Under the pieces are notes generated by a model, which made no database searches, was not told the DNA's origin, and worked only from the letters and a program-made list of their open reading frames with translations. Of a stretch of DNA of 64,000 bases, positions 9,503 to 18,257 are shown piece after piece (position 1 is the stretch's first letter; each line of letters begins with the position of its first letter). The position numbers and the translations under genes are program-made. This DNA is from Hymenobacter telluris (GTDB lineage Bacteria; Bacteroidota; Bacteroidia; Cytophagales; Hymenobacteraceae), in contig NZ_JAFLQZ010000019.1 in assembly GCF_017313265.1 (NCBI RefSeq), positions 58,324-122,323 of the forward strand, in the 5' to 3' direction.

Positions 9503-10060
9503 ATGAAGCTTTTTGGAATTTCCCTGGCCACGGCCGCCCTCTTTGCCCTCGCTCCCCTGGCCTCGCAGGCCCAGCATGCCCACGCCGACGGCAAGGCGGA
9601 AGCGCACATGGCCCCCGGCGAAACCCACGCCCACGTGGCCCCGCACGGCGGCGTGGTGCGCTCGGCCAGCCCCTACCACATGGAGCTGGTGCAGCAGGGC
9701 GGCGAGCTGCACATCTACCTGCTGGCGGCCAAAATGGCGCCCGTGCCCAATAAGTCGCTCTCGGGCAAGGTGATGGTGCAAACCGCCGACAACAAGACCA
9801 CCTCGGTGACGCTGGTGGCCGGGGGCGATGACCACCTGGTGGCCAAGCTGCCGGCCGGGGCCAAGGTGCGCACGGCCATCGTCAGCCTCACGGCCGACGG
9901 CAAAGCCATCAACACCCGCTTCGACAAGCTCGACGCGGCCGCCCCGGGCAGCAAGGCCGTGGACGCCGCCTACGAGTGCCCCATGAAGTGCGAAGGCAGC
10001 GCCAGCGCCAAGCCGGGCAGCTGCCCGAAGTGCGGCATGGCCCTCGTGAAAAAGGCGTAG
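9503..10060 (+). CDS. Secreted protein with C-terminal HMBD
   Basis: A 185-aa protein. The signal peptide ends near residue 23 (SQAQ), so the mature N-terminus starts QHAHADG or HAHADG. A His-containing stretch (THAHVAPHGGVV) opens a beta-rich domain. The C-terminus carries an HMBD variant, YECPMKCEGSAS then CPKCGMALV, where the usual CPMHP is CPMKC. It probably binds metal in the periplasm and may deliver it to the TolC-adaptor-permease set that follows. The family is not named. Confidence 0.75.
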   Translation: MKLFGISLATAALFALAPLASQAQHAHADGKAEAHMAPGETHAHVAPHGGVVRSASPYHMELVQQGGELHIYLLAAKMAPVPNKSLSGKVMVQTADNKTTSVTLVAGGDDHLVAKLPAGAKVRTAIVSLTADGKAINTRFDKLDAAAPGSKAVDAAYECPMKCEGSASAKPGSCPKCGMALVKKA

Positions 10061-10166
10061 ACGGAGCCTGTTTTTCGGACGCCGTGCGTCCGGACCCTCT
10101 CCTCCGTCTCGGGTCGTCCGCCGCTGCAACGGTGGGCGGCCCCTAGCCGGACTCTAATCGGATAAC

Positions 10167-11411
10167 ATGAAGTACCTCAAAATGAACTATGCGGCGCAAG
10201 GGCTGCTGGTGCTGGCGCTGCTGCTCGGGCTGCTGCCGGAAACCGCGCGGGCCCAAACCGCCATCAGCCTGGACAGCGCCGAAGCCCTGACCCTCCGCCG
10301 CCACCCGCGGCTGCGCCAGTCAGACCGCGAAATTGAGGAGCAGCGGGCCCTGAAGCGGGGCTCGTTTGCGCCCGCCAACCCGGACTTTCTGTTCTCGGCT
10401 CCCACGGGCGAGATGTGGGCGCCGGGCGTGGTGCAGACCATCGACCTGCCCAACGTGTACCGGCGCCAGCGCCAGGTGGCCGAAGCGGGCATCACCCTGG
10501 CCGAGCGCAACCGCGAGGTGAGTCGCGCCAGCGTACTGCGCGACACCCGCCTGGCTTACCTGACCCTGCAGTTTGCCGAAGCCCAGGTGCGCCAGCTTAC
10601 TTACCAGGACAGCCTGTTCCGCGCCCTGCGCGTGGCCACCGAGCGCCTGTTCGCGGCCGGCGAAGTCACCTCGCTGCAGCGCATCAGCACCGACGCCGAA
10701 GCCCGGCAGGTGAGCGTGCAGCTGCAGCAGGCCTCCGCCGACCGGCAGGCCGCCCAGCGCCGCCTGGGCCTGCTGCTGGGCCAGCCCACGGCCGCCTTGA
10801 CCACCAGCACCGACCTGCGCCGCAGCGGCCCCGAGCTGGTGCAGACCGGCGGGGCACTGCTCGCGGGCCTGCCCGCCGAAGACAGCACGGCCCTGGTGCG
10901 CAGCCCCATGCTGGCCGCCGCCACCCAGAACGTGGCTCTGAGCCAGTCGGGCATCAGCCTAGTGCGGGCCCGGCGGACGCCGGCCCTCACGGTGGGCTAT
11001 CAGAATCAGGCCTTTGAAAACTCGGCCCTCAAGTACCGCTTCCAGTTTGGCGTGTCGGTGCCCATCTGGTTCTGGACCTACCGCTCGCAGCTGCAGGCGG
11101 CCACGGCCCGCTCGCAGGCCGCCGGCTACCAGCTGCAAACCCAGCGCCTGGAGCTGAGCACCCTCTACCAGCAGTCGCTGGCCGACACGCGCAAGTTCTC
11201 GGCGTCGCTGGGCTACTACGAGCAGACCGGCGTGCCGCAGTCGCGGGCCATCATCAGCCAATCCCAACGACTTTTCAAGGCCGGCGAAATCAGCTACCTC
11301 GTGCTGATTCAGAGCCTCAACCAGGCCTTTACCATTCAGAATACCTACCTGACCACCATTCGCGACTACCGTCAGGCCCTCATCGAACTTAACTACCTGC
11401 GGGGTGAATAA
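10167..11411 (+). CDS. TolC-family outer-membrane efflux protein (CzcC/CusC type)
   Basis: A 414-aa protein with a signal peptide cleaved after TARAQ (about residue 30), then two TolC-type repeats rich in long amphipathic helices (RHPRLRQSDREIEEQ; ASVLRDTRLAYLTLQFAEAQ). It forms the outer-membrane channel of a tripartite metal exporter, working with the adaptor at 12049 and permease at 13803. Its stop codon lies 1 bp before the ATG of the next gene, so translation is probably coupled. Confidence 0.9.
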   Translation: MKYLKMNYAAQGLLVLALLLGLLPETARAQTAISLDSAEALTLRRHPRLRQSDREIEEQRALKRGSFAPANPDFLFSAPTGEMWAPGVVQTIDLPNVYRRQRQVAEAGITLAERNREVSRASVLRDTRLAYLTLQFAEAQVRQLTYQDSLFRALRVATERLFAAGEVTSLQRISTDAEARQVSVQLQQASADRQAAQRRLGLLLGQPTAALTTSTDLRRSGPELVQTGGALLAGLPAEDSTALVRSPMLAAATQNVALSQSGISLVRARRTPALTVGYQNQAFENSALKYRFQFGVSVPIWFWTYRSQLQAATARSQAAGYQLQTQRLELSTLYQQSLADTRKFSASLGYYEQTGVPQSRAIISQSQRLFKAGEISYLVLIQSLNQAFTIQNTYLTTIRDYRQALIELNYLRGE

Positions 11412-11412
11412 C

Positions 11413-12036
11413 ATGAAACAACTCCTGATTTTGCTGCTGGGCCTGCTGCTGCTGAGCGGCGGGGCCTCCGCCCACGGGGGCGAAGACCACGGCGCCCCCA
11501 AGGCCTCGACCCCGGCCGGCGCCACGTCCTTTTCGGTGGCGGCGCTCTCGGAACAGTTCGAGGTACTGCTGCGCTACGAGCCACTGGAAGGGGGCAAGCC
11601 CGCCGACCTACGATTGTTTCTCTCGGACTACGCCACCAACGCCCCCATCAAAGGCGCCAAGCTCACGCTCACCAACCCCGAGAATGCGAATCTAAAGTGG
11701 GCGGTGACGGAAAAAGGGCCGGGGGAGTACCTGGTGGAAGGCCAGTTTCCGGCCAACAAGGCCTACAGCTTCGCGGCCAACATCGTGGCCGGCGACAAGG
11801 CCGACTTGCTGCTGCTCGAAGGCATCAAAGTAGGGGAGAAGCTGCCTGTAGCCGCTGAAGCCGCCCACGCCGACGGCTCGCTTTTCTCTTCCTGGAAAAC
11901 CATTCTGGCGCTGGTCGGCGCCTTCGTGCTCGGCATTGTGCTGACGGCCCTGCTCATGCGCCGTCGGCGCCCTGAGCCCGTGCTGCACACCTCGGAGCAG
12001 GCCCTGACCGCCAGCCGCCGCACCCCCTTTCCCTAA
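11413..12036 (+). CDS. Secreted/membrane protein with mature HGGEDHG N-terminus
   Basis: Starts at the ATG 1 bp after the TolC stop; a GTG 9 bp earlier is possible. About 207 aa. The signal peptide ends SGGASA, so cleavage would expose HGGEDHG as the mature N-terminus. A beta-sandwich-like region (about 40-135) follows, then one membrane helix near 160-180 and a basic cytoplasmic tail (MRRRRP). The same HGGEDHG heads the mature adaptor encoded next. The location between TolC and adaptor indicates an accessory subunit of the pump. I do not recognise a named family. Confidence 0.75.
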   Translation: MKQLLILLLGLLLLSGGASAHGGEDHGAPKASTPAGATSFSVAALSEQFEVLLRYEPLEGGKPADLRLFLSDYATNAPIKGAKLTLTNPENANLKWAVTEKGPGEYLVEGQFPANKAYSFAANIVAGDKADLLLLEGIKVGEKLPVAAEAAHADGSLFSSWKTILALVGAFVLGIVLTALLMRRRRPEPVLHTSEQALTASRRTPFP

Positions 12037-12048
12037 AGCTCAACTGAC

Positions 12049-13194
12049 ATGAAAACCACTCATAAATTTCTGGCCGCCGCGGCCGCGGCCAGCTTGGTCC
12101 TCACCGTGCTGCTGCCTCCCCCGGCCCTGGTGCAGGCGCACGGGGGCGAAGACCACGGCGGCACGGCCAAAGCCAGCACCGGCGTGGCCCTCACCGACGA
12201 GGTGCTGCTGCCCAAGGAAAGCCAGTTCCTGTTTCAGGTGCAGACGACCCTGGCCGCTTTCTCCACTACCTACAGCCGGGCCACGCTGTACGGCACGGTG
12301 TCGGCCGCCGCGGGCGGCGAGGGCCGCATCGTGGTGCCGCAAGGGGGCCGCATTGTAAGTCTGGCCGCGAAGGTTGGCCAACCCGTGCGGGCCGGGCAGA
12401 CGCTGGCCGTCATCGAGCAAACCCTCGACGCCACCCAGCAGATTGGGCTCAGCACCGAGCGGGCCAACGCCCAGGCCGAGCTGCGCGCCGCCCAGCAGGA
12501 CTACGCCCGCCTGCAGAGCATCGCCGACATCGCCGCCCGCAAGGACGTGGTGGCCGCCGAGCTGCGCCTGCGCCAGGCCCGGCAGAACGCCGGCATCCAG
12601 AACGGGCAGGCCAGTCAGCGCCGCGTCAGCATCACCTCGCCGGTGAGCGGCACAGTGGACGTGTTTAACTTGGCCGTGGGCCAGCAGGTGAGCCAGGGCG
12701 ACGAGCTGTTCCGGGTCATCAACCCCGGCAAGCTGCGCGTGGAAGCCCAGGTGTTCGCCCAGGACCTGGCCAAAGTGACGCCTGGCGCCGTGTTCCGGGT
12801 GGAAGGCCTGCAGGGGCAGCCCGGCGTACCCGCCCGGCTCGTGGTGTTCAGCAACGTGGTGAACCCCGTGAACCAGGCCCGCCAACTGGTGCTGGAGCTC
12901 GACGCCCAGGAGGGCAGCGCCTACCGCGCCGGCCAGGCCGTGAACGTGCAGGTGGTGGGCCAGACCGGGGGCGGCAAGCCCCAGCTGACCGTGCCCACCT
13001 CGGCCATTACCGACTTGAATGGCAAGCCCGTGGTGTTTGTGCACACCGAGCCTGAGCACTTTAAGATTCGCTACGTGCAGCCCGGCGCCGCCAGCGGCGA
13101 GCAAACCGTGCTGGTGCAGGGCCAGGTCAACGAAAACGACCGGGTGGTGACCACCGGCACCTACCAGCTCAAGTCGATTTACCTCAATCAGTAA
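12049..13194 (+). CDS. RND periplasmic adaptor (HlyD/CzcB type)
   Basis: A 381-aa adaptor. A signal peptide of about 30 residues ends LVQA, exposing HGGEDHGG at 31-38. It has a lipoyl/barrel part (GGRIVSLAAKVGQPVRAGQTLAVIE), a helical hairpin at about 125-185, the return lipoyl half (ITSPVSGTVDVFNLAVGQQV), a beta-barrel and a membrane-proximal domain. It links the permease at 13803 to the TolC channel. The N-terminal His cluster suggests direct metal handling. It is separated from its neighbours by 12 and 19 bp, indicating one operon. Confidence 0.9.
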   Translation: MKTTHKFLAAAAAASLVLTVLLPPPALVQAHGGEDHGGTAKASTGVALTDEVLLPKESQFLFQVQTTLAAFSTTYSRATLYGTVSAAAGGEGRIVVPQGGRIVSLAAKVGQPVRAGQTLAVIEQTLDATQQIGLSTERANAQAELRAAQQDYARLQSIADIAARKDVVAAELRLRQARQNAGIQNGQASQRRVSITSPVSGTVDVFNLAVGQQVSQGDELFRVINPGKLRVEAQVFAQDLAKVTPGAVFRVEGLQGQPGVPARLVVFSNVVNPVNQARQLVLELDAQEGSAYRAGQAVNVQVVGQTGGGKPQLTVPTSAITDLNGKPVVFVHTEPEHFKIRYVQPGAASGEQTVLVQGQVNENDRVVTTGTYQLKSIYLNQ

Positions 13195-13213
13195 CTGCTT
13201 TTCCCTTCCCGCT

Positions 13214-13717
13214 ATGCGTCGTTTCCTCCTGGCTTTGCTCGCCGTGCCCGCGTTGGCCGCCCCGGCCCTGGCCCAAACCCCGCCGCCTGCTGCCGCCACC
13301 GCCCCCGCCGTTTCGGCCGATGAAGCCGCCGTGCGCGCCGTGCTGAAACAGTACCAGCAGGCCGTGCAAAAGCTCGATACCACCGGCACCACCCGGCTGT
13401 TCGTGGCCAACTCCGTGGTGCTGGAGTCGGGCAGTCGGGAAGGAACCTACGCCCACTACCGGGACCACCACCTGGGCCCCGAGCTCAAGGAATTCAGCTC
13501 CTTCACTTACAGCGACTACAAGGCCGACGTGACGGTGGACGGCCCCTACGCCTTTGCCACCGAAAGTTACACCTACACCATCGGGCTGAAGAAAGGCCCC
13601 AAGGATACCGCGGTGCCCGCGCCCATCAAGCGGCGCGGGGTGGCCACCAGCGTGCTGCGCAAGAACGCGGCCGGCCAGTGGCAGTTCGTGAGCAACCACA
13701 ACTCGGCGCGCAAGTAG
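13214..13717 (+). CDS. Secreted DUF4440/NTF2-like protein
   Basis: A 167-aa protein with a signal peptide (cleavage after PALAQ) and a single NTF2/SnoaL-like cone domain: EAAVRAVLKQYQQAVQKLD at the start, a central beta region and the ending WQFVSNHNSARK. The DUF4440 fold binds small ligands or dimerises; its function in metal operons is unknown. It lies 19 bp after the adaptor and 85 bp before the permease, in the same direction, so it is part of the operon. Confidence 0.8.
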   Translation: MRRFLLALLAVPALAAPALAQTPPPAAATAPAVSADEAAVRAVLKQYQQAVQKLDTTGTTRLFVANSVVLESGSREGTYAHYRDHHLGPELKEFSSFTYSDYKADVTVDGPYAFATESYTYTIGLKKGPKDTAVPAPIKRRGVATSVLRKNAAGQWQFVSNHNSARK

Positions 13718-13802
13718 CGCCAGACCCTCGCCCCCTTGCCGGGAGCCCCTCCTAACCTGACCAGCCGCGGCCTTGCGCCCGGCCGGACTTTGCTTTTTGA
13801 CG

Positions 13803-16800
13803 ATGCTTGACAAGATAATTCGCTTTGCCCTGCAGAACCGCCTGCTGATGCTGGCCTTTGCCGTGGGCCTCCTTATTGCCGGCACCTACACGGCCCGCCA
13901 GCTGCCGGTGGACGTGCTGCCCGACCTGGACCGCCCCCGCGTGACCGTGTTCCTGGAAGCGCCCGGCATGGCGCCCGAAGAGGTAGAAGCCCTGGTGACG
14001 CTGCCCGTGGAAACGGCCCTGAACGGGGCCACCGGCGTGTCAGCCGTGCGCTCCAACTCGGCCATTGGCCTCGGGATGGTGTTCGTGGAATTCGACTACG
14101 GCACCGACATCTTCACCGCCCGCCAGATTGTGAGCGAGAAGCTGCAAACCACCGGCGAGCAACTGCCTACGGGCATTACGCCGGTGCTGGGACCCATCTC
14201 CTCGGTGATGGGCCAGATAATGCTGGTAGGGCTTTCGGGGGGAAAACAGACCAATGCTGCCGATTTGCGCACGCTCGCCAACTACACCGTGCGCCAGCGC
14301 CTGCTCAGCATCCCCGGCGTGGCCCAGGTCATTCCCATCGGCGGCGACAACCTGCAGTACCAGGTGCTGCTGGACATGCCCCGGCTCAATGCCACGGGCC
14401 TCACGGTAAACCAGGTGGAGGAGGCCCTGCGCAAGTCCAACCTGAACACCACCGGCAACTTCTTCGACCGCAACGGCTCCGAGGTGCTCATCCGCAACCT
14501 GGGCCGGCTGCGCTCGGTAGCCGACATCGAGAACATCATCGTGGGCTACCGCGAGCAGTCGCCCATCCGGGTGGCCGACATTGCCAAAGTGGAGTTCGGG
14601 GCCCGCTTCAAGCGCGGCGACGGCAGCGTCAATGGGAAGCCGGCCGTCATCCTGAGCATTGAAAAGCAGCCCGGTGCTGCCACCGTGGGTTTGACCGAAG
14701 CCGTCGAAAAAGCCCTGGTGGAGCTCAAGCCCTCGCTGCCCAAGGACGTGCAGGTGAACACGCGCCTGTTTAAGCAGTCCGAGTTCATCGAGTCCTCGAT
14801 TACCAACGTGGAGGAAGCCCTGCGCGACGGCGCCATTCTGGTGGTCATCGTGCTGTTTGCCTTCCTGCTGAACGTGCGCACCACCTTTATCTCGCTGGTG
14901 GCCATTCCGCTGTCGCTGCTGGTCACGGCGCTGGTGTTTCGCTTTGCGGGCATCAGCATCAACACCATGACCTTGGGGGGCTTGGCCATTGCCATTGGCG
15001 AGCTGGTCGATGATGCCATCGTGGACGTGGAGAACGTGTACCGGCGGCTGCGCGAAAACAAGCAAAAGGCGAACCCGCAGCCGGTGCTTAAGGTCATCTA
15101 TGCCGCCTCATCGGAGGTACGTAACTCCATCGTGTACGCCACCATTATCGTGGTGCTGGTGTTCCTGCCGCTGTTTGCCCTGGAGGGCATGGAGGGCCGC
15201 ATTTTCGCCCCGCTGGGCATTGCCTACATCACGAGCATCGTGGCTTCGCTGTTTGTGTCGCTCACGGTAACGCCGGTGCTCTGCTACTACCTGCTGCCCA
15301 AGATGAAGCAGATGGACCACCCCGAAACGGACGGGGGCCTGGTACGCTGGCTCAAGAAAAAGGACACCCGCCTGCTGGGCTGGGGACTGCAGCACCCTAA
15401 AGCAATACTTGGGGTAACTGGAGCACTGTTCGTGGCGGCCATGGCGCTGATTCCTTTCTTCGGCACCGAATTCCTGCCGCCCTTCAACGAAGGCTCGCTC
15501 ACGGTTAACTTCTCGGCGCCCGCCGGCACCTCGCTCACCGAGTCTAACCGCCTGGGCAGCCTCGGCGAGCAGCAGATGCTCAAGATTCCGGAAGTGGCCT
15601 ACACCGCCCGCCGCACCGGCCGCGCCGAGCTCGACGAACACGCCGAGTCGGTGAACAACTCGGAAATCGAGGTGGCTTTCAAAACCGAAGCCGAGCTGGA
15701 AAAGGAGGGCAAAACCATGCGCAGCCGGGACGAAATCCTGGCCGACATGCGCGACAAGCTCAGCCTGATTACGGGCGTGAACGTCAACATCGGCCAACCC
15801 ATTTCCCACCGCCTCGACCACCTGCTGAGCGGCGTGCGGGCCCAGGTAGCCATCAAAGTCTTCGGCAACGACTTGCTGGAGTTGCGCCGCTACGCCAACG
15901 AGGTGCGGGCGGCTGCCAGCACGGTGCCCGGGGTGGTGGATTTGCAGGTCGAAAAGCAGGTGCAGATTCCCCAGCTACTCATCCGCCCCCGCGACGAGGC
16001 CCTGCGCGCCTACGGCATGGAGCGCGGCGAAGTGGTGCGCGACCTGGAAACGCTGTTTCAAGGGGCCGTGGTTTCGCAGATGCTCGACGGGCAGAAGCGC
16101 TTTGACCTGGTGGTAAAGCTGCCCGAAGCGCAGCGCAACGACATCGCCACCATCGGCCAGACCCGTATCGAGACGCCCACCGGCGCCATGATACCCGTGA
16201 GCCAGGTGGCCGAAATCCTCTACGAGCCGGGCCCCAACACCGTTAACCACGAGAATACGCAACGGCGCATTACCATCTCCCTGAACGTGGCCGAGCGCGA
16301 CCTGGGCTCCACGGTCAAGGAGATTCAGGCCAAAGTAAACGCGCAGGTAAAGCTGCCGCCGGGCTACTACCTCACCTACGGCGGGCAGTTCGAAAGCCAG
16401 CAGTCGGCTTCGCAGAAGATTCTCTGGCTGAGCCTTTTTTCCTTGGCCGGCATCTTCCTGGTGCTGTTCTCGCACTTCAAGTCCAGCTACATGGTGGGGC
16501 AAATCATGCTCAACATTCCGCTGGCGCTCATCGGCTCGGTGGTGGCGGTGCTGCTCACCGGCGGCACGTTCAGCATTGCCTCGCTGGTGGGCTTTATCAC
16601 GCTCACCGGCATTGCCTCGCGCAACGGCATCATGATGATTTCGCACTACATCCACCTCGTCGAGCACGAAGGGGAGAAGTTTGGCATGCCGATGATTATT
16701 CGCGGCTCGCTGGAGCGTCTGGTGCCCGTGCTCATGACGGCTCTGGTGGCCGCGCTGGCGCTGGTGCCGCTCACGCTGGCCAAGGACGCGCCGGGCAAGG

Positions 16801-17024
16801 AAATTCTCTACCCCGTGGCCACCGTCATCCTCGGCGGCCTGCTGAGCTCCACCTTCCTCGACATCATCGTCACGCCCGTGGTTTTCTGGCTGGTAGGGGA
16901 GAAGGCCCTGGCCCAGTACTTCGCTTCCCACCAGGAAGTGGGCCTCGATGACCACCCGCAGGAACTGGACGCGCAACCGCTGACGCCGCCCGCCGACCAG
17001 AACGACTTATCCCCGGCCTTGTAA
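13803..17024 (+). CDS. Heavy-metal RND efflux permease (CusA/CzcA family)
   Basis: 1073 aa from ATG 13803 (MLDKIIRFALQNRLL), the usual length for a single-chain RND. It has twelve membrane helices in two halves, with two large periplasmic loops. The TM4 motif is GELVDDAIVDVENVYRRL, with the acidic pair of proton-relay type. The second half has GFITLTGIASRNGIMMI. It drives metal export from the periplasm or inner membrane by proton antiport together with the adaptor and TolC encoded upstream. The substrate cannot be assigned from sequence alone; the neighbours suggest copper/silver or a divalent metal. The C-terminal 40 residues are a hydrophilic tail. Confidence 0.93.
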   Translation: MLDKIIRFALQNRLLMLAFAVGLLIAGTYTARQLPVDVLPDLDRPRVTVFLEAPGMAPEEVEALVTLPVETALNGATGVSAVRSNSAIGLGMVFVEFDYGTDIFTARQIVSEKLQTTGEQLPTGITPVLGPISSVMGQIMLVGLSGGKQTNAADLRTLANYTVRQRLLSIPGVAQVIPIGGDNLQYQVLLDMPRLNATGLTVNQVEEALRKSNLNTTGNFFDRNGSEVLIRNLGRLRSVADIENIIVGYREQSPIRVADIAKVEFGARFKRGDGSVNGKPAVILSIEKQPGAATVGLTEAVEKALVELKPSLPKDVQVNTRLFKQSEFIESSITNVEEALRDGAILVVIVLFAFLLNVRTTFISLVAIPLSLLVTALVFRFAGISINTMTLGGLAIAIGELVDDAIVDVENVYRRLRENKQKANPQPVLKVIYAASSEVRNSIVYATIIVVLVFLPLFALEGMEGRIFAPLGIAYITSIVASLFVSLTVTPVLCYYLLPKMKQMDHPETDGGLVRWLKKKDTRLLGWGLQHPKAILGVTGALFVAAMALIPFFGTEFLPPFNEGSLTVNFSAPAGTSLTESNRLGSLGEQQMLKIPEVAYTARRTGRAELDEHAESVNNSEIEVAFKTEAELEKEGKTMRSRDEILADMRDKLSLITGVNVNIGQPISHRLDHLLSGVRAQVAIKVFGNDLLELRRYANEVRAAASTVPGVVDLQVEKQVQIPQLLIRPRDEALRAYGMERGEVVRDLETLFQGAVVSQMLDGQKRFDLVVKLPEAQRNDIATIGQTRIETPTGAMIPVSQVAEILYEPGPNTVNHENTQRRITISLNVAERDLGSTVKEIQAKVNAQVKLPPGYYLTYGGQFESQQSASQKILWLSLFSLAGIFLVLFSHFKSSYMVGQIMLNIPLALIGSVVAVLLTGGTFSIASLVGFITLTGIASRNGIMMISHYIHLVEHEGEKFGMPMIIRGSLERLVPVLMTALVAALALVPLTLAKDAPGKEILYPVATVILGGLLSSTFLDIIVTPVVFWLVGEKALAQYFASHQEVGLDDHPQELDAQPLTPPADQNDLSPAL

Positions 17025-17034
17025 TCCCCGTTCC

Positions 17035-17610
17035 ATGGCCTCCACGCTCCTTTACATCCGGCACATGGTCTGCGTTAAGTGCATCCTGGTGGTGCGCGAA
17101 CAGCTCGTGGAGCTCGGGCTGGTGCCGCTGCGCGTGGAGCTGGGGGAGGTGGAGCTGCGCGACGACGCCACGACCATTGACTGGCCCCGGCTGCGGCAGT
17201 GCCTGGAAGCGGAAGGCTTTGAGATTCTGGACCAGCTTTCTCCCCAGCAGCGGCTGGTAACCCAAATCAAGGAAATCATTGCTACCCTGCTGGCCACTGA
17301 CCCGGCGGCGCTGCGCAGCGGGCACTTTTCGCGGCAGCTCAGCCAGCAGCTGAGCCGCCGCTTTGCCTACCTAAGCGACGTGTTTTCGGCCACTGAAGGC
17401 CTGTGTCTGGAACAGTACGTCATCCGGCAGCGCGTGGAAGCGGCCCGGCGCCTCTTGCGCGAGGGCACGCTGCCCGTGGGGCGGGTGGCCCGGGAGCTGG
17501 GCTACAGCAACCTGGGGCACCTGTCGCGGCAGTTTCAGCGTGAAACGGGCGCTTCGCCCAGCGAGTATCGGCGCCAGTGTCTATCAAGTGCTCAACTAAC
17601 TGAACAATAG
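17035..17610 (+). CDS. HMA-like/AraC-type fused regulator (second copy)
   Basis: A 191-aa paralogue of the protein at 3067-3693. The N-terminal HMA-like domain carries HMVCVKC (C13, C16) and ends GFEILDQLS. The C-terminal AraC domain contains YVIRQRVEAARRLL and VARELGYSNLGHLSRQFQRETGASPSEYRR. The sequence between the cysteines and the linker differ substantially from the first copy, so the two may respond to different metals. It starts 10 bp after the permease stop and closes the first RND operon, a position typical for auto-regulated regulators. Confidence 0.85.
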   Translation: MASTLLYIRHMVCVKCILVVREQLVELGLVPLRVELGEVELRDDATTIDWPRLRQCLEAEGFEILDQLSPQQRLVTQIKEIIATLLATDPAALRSGHFSRQLSQQLSRRFAYLSDVFSATEGLCLEQYVIRQRVEAARRLLREGTLPVGRVARELGYSNLGHLSRQFQRETGASPSEYRRQCLSSAQLTEQ

Positions 17611-17699
17611 CCTCTCTTATTGACAGTCGGCACCATGGTCCAACAACTCCCTCATTGCCGACTGCGTACTCCCAAACACCCGTCTTACTTCTGTCAGCC

Positions 17700-18095
17700 T
17701 TGAAACGCTACGTTAGCCTGTTTTTGCTCTTTAGCTACCTGCTGTCCAGCCCCGGGCTGGTGTACAGCATGCACTTCTGTGGGCAGGCTCTTACGGCGGT
17801 AACCGTGACGACGGATTCGGACAAGAACTGCTGCTGCCAGAACACCGGCAAGCCGGACTGCGGCTGCTGCCACGATAAGAAGGTGAGCAGCGCCCTCAAG
17901 GACATCAAGCTTTCGGCCGACCACTTCAAGCTGCCGGTTCCCGACGCGGTTCCTGCCCCGGCCGTATTGCGCCTCGTGTGGCAGCTGGCGCAAGTTGCTT
18001 ACCCGGCCGATGAGCCGGCCGCTCAGCTGCTCGCCCACGCGGCCCCGCCGCCCGAATGCCCGGCCTACGTGCGCGGGCATGCCTTTCTAGTCTAG
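17700..18095 (+). CDS. HYC_CC_PP-family small secreted protein
   Basis: About 131 aa from a TTG start at 17700 (MKRYVSLFLLFSYLL); a TTG at 17655 is an alternative, and no ATG is in frame. A signal-like helix is followed by YSMHFCGQ, a cysteine cluster (NCCCQNTG, CGCCHDKK) and a proline-containing C-terminus (APPPECPAYVRGHAFLV). The spaced His-x-Cys, Cys-Cys and Pro-Pro features fit the HYC_CC_PP family of Bacteroidota, which precedes CusA-type genes. It probably binds a soft metal in the periplasm. It lies 162 bp before the split permease. Confidence 0.7.
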   Translation: MKRYVSLFLLFSYLLSSPGLVYSMHFCGQALTAVTVTTDSDKNCCCQNTGKPDCGCCHDKKVSSALKDIKLSADHFKLPVPDAVPAPAVLRLVWQLAQVAYPADEPAAQLLAHAAPPPECPAYVRGHAFLV

Positions 18096-18257
18096 CCTTA
18101 CGGGTTGCTCTGCCCCCCACGCCGACCGGCGCTGGGGCTTTGGTGCGTCCGGTCCCGCGTGGTCGGACGGCCCCCGCGTCCGGGCTTTTATGCCCGCCGA
18201 TGTCCCTGCCTGGGTTTCCGGTTCGCTGACGCTTCTCCTTAAAGTGCTGTATTCACT

